Source: an uncultured Poribacteria bacterium
GTDB taxonomy: Bacteria > Poribacteria > WGA-4E > PCPOR2b
Length of the DNA: 64,000 nucleotides
Direction: 5' to 3'
Assembly: GCA_958296125.1 (NCBI GenBank)
Contig: OY282444.1
Span: forward strand, 2,537,940-2,601,939
Positions within the stretch are counted from its first letter, which is position 1; each line of letters begins with the position of its first letter. Shown in pieces: positions 43,735 through 49,932 of this stretch. Position numbers and translations under genes: made by a program. The notes below the pieces were generated by a model. That model was given only the letters and a program-made list of their open reading frames with translations. It was not told the origin of the DNA and made no database searches.

Positions 43735-44265
43735 ATGGTTGAGACCCCAGAAGATGAAGTAACGCAAGACGATATAGAAAAAGGGGAAGAAACGATAGTG
43801 GAAGCGGAGGACACCTCTTCCGTAGATGATGAAGTAACCCAGGATGATATAGTAACAGCGGAAGAGGAGAGCTCTTCCTTAGTAGAATCCCTCGGGACGG
43901 ATCTGGAGTTCCTACATGGTGATAATCAAAGTTTTTATCAAGCTAACAAGGCATATTATGAAGATCGAAACTACGAAGAAGCCATCGCAGAATTTCAAGC
44001 CGCAATCGAATATGAACGCGCGCAGGATCCGGATTTTCTAGATTCGGTGGATTCAGCAGATCAAGCGAAAATGAAAGAACCGAATGAAATCATTACCAAA
44101 TCTATGTACTGGATGGGGGAGGCTTATCTCAAATTGAACCAGATTGATCAAGCCGTTGAAATGTTTGGGCGGTTATCCAAACACTTTAGTCAACACTACC
44201 TTAGGCTCGCGGCGCAACGACGAATCGCCTCGCTGAGGCTTGATGAAGAAAGTGAGTCCGTGTAA
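43735..44265 (+). CDS. Acidic TPR-like protein
   Basis: 176 residues. The first 55 are strongly acidic and contain the repeat DEVTQDDI twice. After that come TPR-like helices: QANKAYYEDRNYEEAIAEFQAAIEYE and MYWMGEAYLKLNQIDQAVEMFGRLSKHF. No signal peptide. Probably a soluble protein-interaction module. GAAGGAGA precedes the ATG. Its TAA overlaps the ATG of the threonine aldolase gene (TAATG), so the two are co-translated, although no functional link is obvious. Confidence 0.75.
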   Translation: MVETPEDEVTQDDIEKGEETIVEAEDTSSVDDEVTQDDIVTAEEESSSLVESLGTDLEFLHGDNQSFYQANKAYYEDRNYEEAIAEFQAAIEYERAQDPDFLDSVDSADQAKMKEPNEIITKSMYWMGEAYLKLNQIDQAVEMFGRLSKHFSQHYLRLAAQRRIASLRLDEESESV

Positions 44266-45311
44266 TGGATAAGATTATTGACCTGCGAAGTGATACGGTA
44301 ACTAAACCGACCGATAGGATGCGCGAAGCCATGATGAATGCAGAGGTGGGGGATGATTGCTACGGGGAGGACCCGACCATCCATCGCCTAGAAGCGTTGG
44401 CGGCTGAAAAGGTTGGCAAAGCGGCAGCGATGTACGTTCCAACAGGAACAATGGGGAATACGGCTGCCATTTTGACCCATACCCGCGCCGGCGATTATGC
44501 CATCATGGATGCTGAGTGCCATATTTACTACTATGAACATGGAAATCTGTCCTCATTAGCGGGAGTCATGCCGATTGTGATGAACAGCCCAGATGGTGTC
44601 CCTAAACTGGATGAGGTTGAGCCTTACCTGCAACGTGACCCCGCCAAATTCCCCAAAATTAGTCTAATCTGTTTGGAGAACACACACAATCGTCGTGGTG
44701 GACGTGCCATCCCGTTGGATCGGATGGGCGCGGTTCACGAATTGGCACAGCGATATGGGGTTCCGGTTCACTTGGACGGTGCACGCATTTTCAATGCCGC
44801 CCATGCCTTGGGTGTTGATGTGCGTGAAGTCGCAAGCCATGTCGATTCGGTTATGTTCTGTCTCTCAAAGGGGTTGGGTGCTCCTGTTGGATCGATGCTC
44901 GCCGGAGACGCAGACTTTATCCAAGAGGCACGACGCGCTCGGAAACGGCTTGGCGGTGCCATGCGGCAGTCGGGGGTACTTGCTGCGGCTGGCATTGTCG
45001 CGCTGACGGAAATGCCAGATCGACTCGGCGACGACCACGCCAACGCTAAACTGCTCGCCAAAGCGTTGTCTCAGTTTGACGAATTAGCCCTGCAGCCAGA
45101 GGACGTGCATACCAACATGGTGTTTGTCAACACAAAACCGTTGGGCATTTCGGCAGCAGACTTCGCAGACCACACCCTGCAACACAATATTAAGGTCTCC
45201 GTTTACGGACCGATGACCGTCCGAATGGTGGCGAATCACGACGCGAGCCGGGAGGATGTGCTGTATGCCGCGGAAGCATTGGTGGATTTAATCAAGTCCC
45301 TAGGGCCTTAA
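44265..45311 (+). CDS. ltaE: Low-specificity L-threonine aldolase
   Basis: 348 residues. IDLRSDTVTKPTDRMREAM, VGDDCYGEDPTIHRLEA, VPTGTMGNTAAILTH, the VHLDGARIFNAA block with the PLP-contacting Asp, and FCLSKGLGAPVGSM with the PLP-binding Lys near residue 203 identify the fold-I threonine aldolase family. It cleaves L-threonine or L-allo-threonine to glycine and acetaldehyde. Confidence 0.92.
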   Translation: MDKIIDLRSDTVTKPTDRMREAMMNAEVGDDCYGEDPTIHRLEALAAEKVGKAAAMYVPTGTMGNTAAILTHTRAGDYAIMDAECHIYYYEHGNLSSLAGVMPIVMNSPDGVPKLDEVEPYLQRDPAKFPKISLICLENTHNRRGGRAIPLDRMGAVHELAQRYGVPVHLDGARIFNAAHALGVDVREVASHVDSVMFCLSKGLGAPVGSMLAGDADFIQEARRARKRLGGAMRQSGVLAAAGIVALTEMPDRLGDDHANAKLLAKALSQFDELALQPEDVHTNMVFVNTKPLGISAADFADHTLQHNIKVSVYGPMTVRMVANHDASREDVLYAAEALVDLIKSLGP

Positions 45312-45350
45312 AACGCAACGACAAGAAAACGAGAAAGCGAGAAAACGAAA

Positions 45351-45488
45351 TCTCCTTTTTATCCTATCCAAAGGACACGCCGCCCCGGTACTTTACGCCC
45401 TGCCGCGATCTGGCAAGGCGGACGAACTTTTGGAAGCGCACGGCATCAGCGCACGGGCGATCATCCGAAAAGTGAAGGAGATTCTCTG
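45351..45488 (+). pseudogene. Transketolase remnant (internal deletion)
   Basis: One frame reads FILSKGHAAPVLYAL, the transketolase N-terminal motif, then without a break KADELLEAHGISARAI and KVKEIL-stop, which is the very end of a transketolase C-terminal subunit. Hundreds of codons between are gone and no start codon is present. Confidence 0.65.
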
Positions 45489-45521
45489 AGTACAAAGATT
45501 AGCCCCGCCCGGCCCTACCAG

Positions 45522-46367
45522 CTATCCCCTTCTATCAATCCCCGCCTCGACAAAGGCGCGAGATAATGTTTCATAGGAGAGGGTCGCTGCTGCGAGCGGG
45601 TCATAGTTTTCGCGGGCTTGCACCATAAAACTGACTTCCGCGGTGATGAACCCGTCGTAACCGTGCTGCTGCATCAGTTTCAGGTAGTTCACGTAATTGA
45701 AGGGGCCTTCGCCGGGGATGAGGAACTCGAAATCGGGAGCGAGCCCGCGCTGATCTTTGACATGCGTATGGGCAGAATGGGGTGCCAGGGCAGCGACACT
45801 CTTCGCGGTTGGTATGCCGATGATATCAAAATGGCTGATGTCGAAATTGACCTTGAGGTAGGGGGAACCGACGAGGTTGAGGAGTTCAAGGACTTTATCG
45901 GGCGTATCGATCAGACCACCGATGTGGGGTTCCATGGCAAGCGTCACCCCGCGCGTTTGGGTATATTCGACCAGTTCACCGATCCGTTCGGCGAGGAATT
46001 GCTTGCAGTCGTCCCACTCTTCCGGCTGCCCGCCTGACGTTGTATTGATTGCCGGTGGACTAGCTCCTTGTGCGAGTTCAACCCCGAGATCTGCCGCGCC
46101 TTTCAGCCGCCACATGTTTTGTGCATGTGCTTCGGGATCGGTTTCCATCAAGCTTGAATGTGCGGCAATCGCCGGTAGTGCTAGGTTGTGCTGTTTCAAC
46201 AGTCCTGCAATTCGCTTGCGTTCGGCGGCATCAAGCGTGCTCAGTTCGGTAATGAAACGGGGTCCGACAGCCAGCTCCATCCCATCAAATCCGAGTTGTG
46301 CGATATGCGGAATTGCTATATCAATGGGGACGGTCGGCATTCCCCAAGTGCTATAACCGAGATTCAT
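45522..46367 (-). CDS. Sugar phosphate isomerase/epimerase (TIM barrel)
   Basis: 281 residues. LGYSTWGMPTVPIDIAIPHIAQLGFDGMELAVG, VTLAMEPHIGGLIDTPDKVLELL (metal Glu), LKVNFDISHFDIIGIP (Asp/His), HSAHTHVKDQRG (His/Asp) and GFITAEVSFMVQ mark the xylose-isomerase-like TIM-barrel family. Substrate unknown. It is the third TIM-barrel enzyme of this superfamily in the window, with 20371 and 37947. Confidence 0.87.
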   Translation of the reverse strand: MNLGYSTWGMPTVPIDIAIPHIAQLGFDGMELAVGPRFITELSTLDAAERKRIAGLLKQHNLALPAIAAHSSLMETDPEAHAQNMWRLKGAADLGVELAQGASPPAINTTSGGQPEEWDDCKQFLAERIGELVEYTQTRGVTLAMEPHIGGLIDTPDKVLELLNLVGSPYLKVNFDISHFDIIGIPTAKSVAALAPHSAHTHVKDQRGLAPDFEFLIPGEGPFNYVNYLKLMQQHGYDGFITAEVSFMVQARENYDPLAAATLSYETLSRAFVEAGIDRRG

Positions 46368-46399
46368 GTAAATATTCCTTTTTTTGTTAGATTTTCGAT

Positions 46400-46672
46400 T
46401 AGATAGGGTTGTTACAATTCAAGCTGCCACATGTCGCCCCGCCCCGATAAGATCGGTTTCGTTCCGAGGACTCCGATAAAGTCGGAGGAATCCCGATTTG
46501 TCGAGAGATTCAAAGCAACTGGGGCTTTAGGTGGTAACTTGGGTTATTATAAAAGAGTTGATGTGCACATACAAGGTAAAAAGAGGCGCAGTTTCACCCT
46601 CATCTTGAAAGATGGAGGAATCTACTGCGGAAATTAGATAAGGACAAATTCACCGAAAAACGGAGGGGTTAG
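46400..46672. repeat. Gap with CCGATAAGATCGG / GTCGGAGG modules and AACTTGGGTTATTATA
   Basis: Contains short hairpin-like modules CCCCGATAAGATCGG and CTCCGATAAAGTCGGAGG, then TAACTTGGGTTATTATA at 46535, also found at 43257. A 68-codon plus-strand frame here is made of these repeats and is not believed to be a gene. Confidence 0.4.
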
Positions 46673-47509
46673 ATGGCTGCGGAAAATTGGATACCGGTTG
46701 GACCGGATTTAGAGACGATTCGGGGGCATTATGCAGACCCACTTTATGCCTTGTCTCAGGCGGAGATGCCTGCCATTATGTTTCGAGGGGCTTACGACGC
46801 GGATCAATGCACTCCATTGATTCAACGGTTCTACGACATGGGACTAGCGCGCAACCCCGAAGATGGCGCATACGGCGGAGACGAACGGGTGAGGACTGAC
46901 ATCGGCACCAGTTTGGGAATTCGCGGACAAAATCAAGAGCGTTTCTTCCAACATGCGGAAGCCACCCATCACCTGTTTAAATTCCTGTTTGATGGGTTCG
47001 ACAATCCGGTAGACCTCATCTATAATACGCTGTCGGCTCTTGCACCGGATAAACAGGTCAGAACAGCATACGAGCCAGATGGTCGCCGTTATGGTCCAGC
47101 GATTTTTCGCATCCATTACCACACCCAACTCTACCTACCCCACATTGATCATGTGAGGCTGCGAGAGGAGCGGACCGATTACGCCGTATACCGTTTTGAG
47201 CACCAGTTTGCGGGTGTGCTCTGCCTCCAAAATGCGGATGAATTTGACGCGGGTACGCAGGCAATTCTACATCAATGTTTGTGGACGGAGGAGGTCCAGC
47301 CATATATCGCCGAGGGCACTTTCCATCAGTATGCCGCTGAAAACGGTATCGAGAAGTGTCAAGTCGAACTGTCGCCGGGCGATCTGTATTTCTTCAACAC
47401 CCGGTGTATTCACGAAGTTCCTCCGGTGCAGGGGGACCACCCTCGAACTGTGCTAGCGGTGTTTATCGGCTACTCTTCAGACGATGATGAGATTTTTGTG
47501 TGGTCGTGA
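46673..47509 (+). CDS. 2-oxoglutarate/Fe(II) dioxygenase-like protein
   Basis: 278 residues. RIHYHTQLYLPHIDHVRLR supplies the HxD pair, ELSPGDLYFFNTRCIHEVPPV the distal His, and the following HPRTVLAVFIGY the 2-oxoglutarate Arg. It is closer to the prolyl-hydroxylase/2OG-FeII style than to the two PhyH proteins. Substrate unknown. GGAGGGGTTAG lies just before the ATG. Confidence 0.75.
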   Translation: MAAENWIPVGPDLETIRGHYADPLYALSQAEMPAIMFRGAYDADQCTPLIQRFYDMGLARNPEDGAYGGDERVRTDIGTSLGIRGQNQERFFQHAEATHHLFKFLFDGFDNPVDLIYNTLSALAPDKQVRTAYEPDGRRYGPAIFRIHYHTQLYLPHIDHVRLREERTDYAVYRFEHQFAGVLCLQNADEFDAGTQAILHQCLWTEEVQPYIAEGTFHQYAAENGIEKCQVELSPGDLYFFNTRCIHEVPPVQGDHPRTVLAVFIGYSSDDDEIFVWS

Positions 47510-47513
47510 TCAT

Positions 47514-47549
47514 AAAAAAAGCCATATAACCTCAACAAGGCTATATGGC
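47514..47549 (-). terminator. Intrinsic terminator of tRNA-Leu
   Basis: Minus-strand stem GCCATATA (47542-47549) with TATATGGC (47521-47528), then seven T (47514-47520), right after the tRNA 3' end. Confidence 0.8.
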
Positions 47550-47556
47550 GGATCAA

Positions 47557-47640
47557 TGCCGGAGGTCGGACTCGAACCGACACGAGCCTAAGCTCACTGG
47601 ATTTTGAGTCCAGCGCGTCTACCGATTTCACCACTCCGGC
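47557..47640 (-). tRNA. tRNA-Leu (anticodon CAA)
   Basis: Minus-strand class II tRNA: acceptor GCCGGAG/CTCCGGC, anticodon arm CTGGA-CTCAAAA-TCCAG with anticodon CAA, long variable arm GAGC-TTAG-GCTC, T arm GTCGG-TTCGAGT-CCGAC, discriminator A. The CCA end is not encoded. It has its own promoter and terminator, so it is probably a single-gene unit. Confidence 0.95.
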
Positions 47641-47653
47641 AAAAGTATCCCTA

Positions 47654-47683
47654 ATTTTAGCATATCCACCTTAAAAGAATCAA
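47654..47683 (-). promoter_or_regulatory. Promoter of tRNA-Leu
   Basis: Minus-strand TTGATT (47678-47683), 18-base spacer, TAAAAT (47654-47659), about 14 bases before the mature 5' end. Confidence 0.5.
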
Positions 47684-47979
47684 GTGCAAAATCTGGAAAT
47701 TAACTAGAGTTACCACTTTGATAAGCCAAGCATCAGAAACTAAGAGACGTGATACGTAACGCGTAATTCTTCCTGTATTGCCGCGGGGGTGGCCCCCTAT
47801 AAGGGCAGAGCGTTGTCCATAAGACCTTTTAACAGGGCTTTGGAGTAGCGGACGTAAGACGGACTTTGGTTCGCTATCCGTGTTGACACCACAATTCGAT
47901 GCCTGAAGGACAGCGATTGTTAGGACTCGTCCTAATAATCTTAGAATCCCAATCCTTTAGGTTTAGGAGTATGTCAATC
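47684..47979. other. Intergenic region
   Basis: About 300 bases between the tRNA promoter and the MOSC gene end. No gene, repeat or clear terminator was recognised. Confidence 0.4.
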
Positions 47980-48525
47980 CTACGGTGCTGCGGTTATCTT
48001 GCGGATAGAATCCCCAACCCGAATCTTCCCGGCTTGGGTTGTCCGTATAAACAACCCGCGGAGTCGCTGAGATTTATAGGGCTCCGCGTTGACTACCTCA
48101 AGCGCATCTTTGCCGTATCGGCGTTGAAATTTTTGACAGCCGGTATGTGGGACATCTGTGACTTCGAAGGTAGCGGTGCCAATCTGTAATTGAGTGCCGG
48201 CGGGGAGATTCTCCTCGCTCAGATCCAAATCGACGAGCAGGTTATCGCCGGCGAGGGGCATTCGGGCATTGTCACCGGCGATTATCCTCAGAAATCGGGA
48301 ATTTATCACAGATATTTGGGCACCCGGATTGGGACTTTTCGGACGTGCCCAGCGATCTCCTTCAAGCCCTCCGTCGGGACTAACTCCCGCTTCTTGAGGG
48401 GTTGCCCGCTGTTCGTCGGGCAAGCGAAGGACAATATATTCAAGGACACCGAGGTCTTGGGGACTTTCTGCTAATTGATCTATCCGGGCTTCAATTTGAG
48501 AAAGTGATAAACGCTGGATTGCCAT
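47980..48525 (-). CDS. MOSC-domain protein
   Basis: 181 residues. The MOSC core is seen in LEGDRWARPKSPNPGAQISVINSRFLRII, LDLSEENLPAGTQLQIGTATFEVTDVPHTGCQKF (conserved Cys) and LRGLFIRTTQAGKIRVGD. MOSC domains bind sulfur or the molybdenum cofactor. A frame starting much further upstream exists, but ATG 48525 is preferred because GAGGAG lies just before it and the region upstream looks non-coding. Together with fdhD it hints at molybdenum enzymes in this organism. Confidence 0.85.
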   Translation of the reverse strand: MAIQRLSLSQIEARIDQLAESPQDLGVLEYIVLRLPDEQRATPQEAGVSPDGGLEGDRWARPKSPNPGAQISVINSRFLRIIAGDNARMPLAGDNLLVDLDLSEENLPAGTQLQIGTATFEVTDVPHTGCQKFQRRYGKDALEVVNAEPYKSQRLRGLFIRTTQAGKIRVGDSIRKITAAP

Positions 48526-48699
48526 TTGTTTCTCCTCTGTAGTATGCGCTGCTACGGATTTTTGAGCGAATCTCTCTGCTACCGGCGCAAAGTGTATCTC
48601 GTAATTGTAGTATAGAATCGAAAAAATTAAAAGGAAAAAGATTTTCCGATTGCTTTCAACCATTAACCTACTGCATATTTCCGCTGCTACCCTTTTGGC

Positions 48700-48728
48700 T
48701 TGACTGACCGATTCGGGTTGTGTAGAAT
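48700..48728 (+). promoter_or_regulatory. Promoter of the envelope operon
   Basis: TTGACT (48700-48705), 17-base spacer, TAGAAT (48723-48728). The expected start of transcription is close to 48735, leaving only a short leader. Confidence 0.6.
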
Positions 48729-48754
48729 ATACCCCTTGAAAGGTGGGATTGAAT

Positions 48755-49147
48755 TTGTCAGTTCGTATATTCTTACTTCTACTCGCTTTGCCTTTTGCGA
48801 TATTTGCGTGTGGGACCTTACAGGACCACCCCACGATCGAGCAGTATAATCAATTTGCGATTAAATCCGCAGAATTGCAGCTTTGGAACGAAGCGATTTT
48901 CCGTTGGCAGCACGTTTTAAAGATCGAGCCGCAAAATGCGAAGATATACAATAATTTAGGTGTCGCTTACGAAGCAGTGGGCAAGATTGACGAAGCGATC
49001 GAAGCGTATGAGCGTGCGACAGAATTAGAACCCGATAATAGGTTTTACCGCTTCAACTATAGGAAGTGCCGGCTGCATGTTCAGCGCAACCGCGTGAAGC
49101 CACCCCCCGCGGAAAAAGCGGAGACACCAGATCAGCCTGAATCTTAA
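48755..49147 (+). CDS. TPR lipoprotein
   Basis: About 130 residues. A hydrophobic signal with lipobox (ALPFAIFAC) and three TPR-like units: SAELQLWNEAIFRWQHVLKIEP, AKIYNNLGVAYEAVGKIDEAIEAYERATELEP and a partial third. TTG 48755 is chosen because AAGGTGGG lies at the right distance; GTG 48743 would leave almost no leader. It is the first gene of a run of four envelope genes and is probably a periplasmic assembly factor. Confidence 0.75.
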   Translation: MSVRIFLLLLALPFAIFACGTLQDHPTIEQYNQFAIKSAELQLWNEAIFRWQHVLKIEPQNAKIYNNLGVAYEAVGKIDEAIEAYERATELEPDNRFYRFNYRKCRLHVQRNRVKPPPAEKAETPDQPES

Positions 49148-49164
49148 AACGCGCCTTTGAACAG

Positions 49165-49932
49165 ATGAACCTAAATCCACAAATCCACAAATCAATCCGG
49201 ATCCAGAGAATCCCATTCATCGTTACAATGCTGCCCATGCTCTTATGCTTGTGGACTTATTGGGGCTGTGGGTCCGCGGTTACGCGAGTACCGATCAAAA
49301 TTCAGGTTGAATCCACAATTGATGTCACCAAGTATTCCGGCTTTGCTGTGCTGCCATTTATTGAAGCGAAGGACTCAAAGAATCAGCGGGTCGCAGCTTC
49401 CGACAAAACAGGGGGGGAGATTGCGTCCTTGATGCGAATCGGATTAGGGCGGAATCAAAACTTAGATGTCGTTAGCGCACAGGAAACGTTGCGGCTATTT
49501 AGCGATGAAACGCTTGATGAAGACCTGCTGGTAGATGTGTCAGAGTTGGTGCGTATTGGTCAGTATTTTGAAGTCGATGCAGTTATCGCGGGCAGCTATA
49601 ATTTCTTTGCGGTGAGTCAGCCGAGACGTTACTACGGGGAACGTTATTCCAGAAGGCTGCAACGGTATGTCACTGACTATCAGGATTACCTTGAGAAGAC
49701 CTACATCCTTTCGTTGAGAATTGTCATTACCAGTGTAGACACAGAAGAAATTATACGGGATGATACGTATGAACGGCGTGCGTATCAGTCGCACAGCGTT
49801 AGTTCATTCCTGATCTCGGAGGTCACGCCGGCTGAGGGCCTCTTAAAGAGTTTAGCGCGACAGGCGATCTCGGAGTTCACCCGACAAGTCGCACCGCACT
49901 ATGAACGAGAAGAAAGGTTTTTGGTGAAATGA
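49165..49932 (+). CDS. CsgG/TolB-like periplasmic lipoprotein
   Basis: 255 residues. A signal peptide with lipobox (LLCLWTYWGC) is followed by a domain of the kind found in CsgG/LpoB-like proteins: FAVLPFIEAKDSKNQRVAASDKTGGEIASLM, then VVSAQETLRLFSDE and ELVRIGQYFEVDAVIAGSYNFFAV (the typical 'variable is absent/present' region), then two beta strands with EEIIRDDTYERR. The exact start (ATG 49165 or a later ATG) is uncertain. It overlaps the next gene by 4 bases. Confidence 0.7.
   Translation: MNLNPQIHKSIRIQRIPFIVTMLPMLLCLWTYWGCGSAVTRVPIKIQVESTIDVTKYSGFAVLPFIEAKDSKNQRVAASDKTGGEIASLMRIGLGRNQNLDVVSAQETLRLFSDETLDEDLLVDVSELVRIGQYFEVDAVIAGSYNFFAVSQPRRYYGERYSRRLQRYVTDYQDYLEKTYILSLRIVITSVDTEEIIRDDTYERRAYQSHSVSSFLISEVTPAEGLLKSLARQAISEFTRQVAPHYEREERFLVK

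Noticed and set aside
46431-46637. 68-codon plus-strand frame
   Set aside because: Composed of dispersed repeat modules (CCGATAAGATCGG, AACTTGGGTTATTATA); no ribosome site and no family resemblance.
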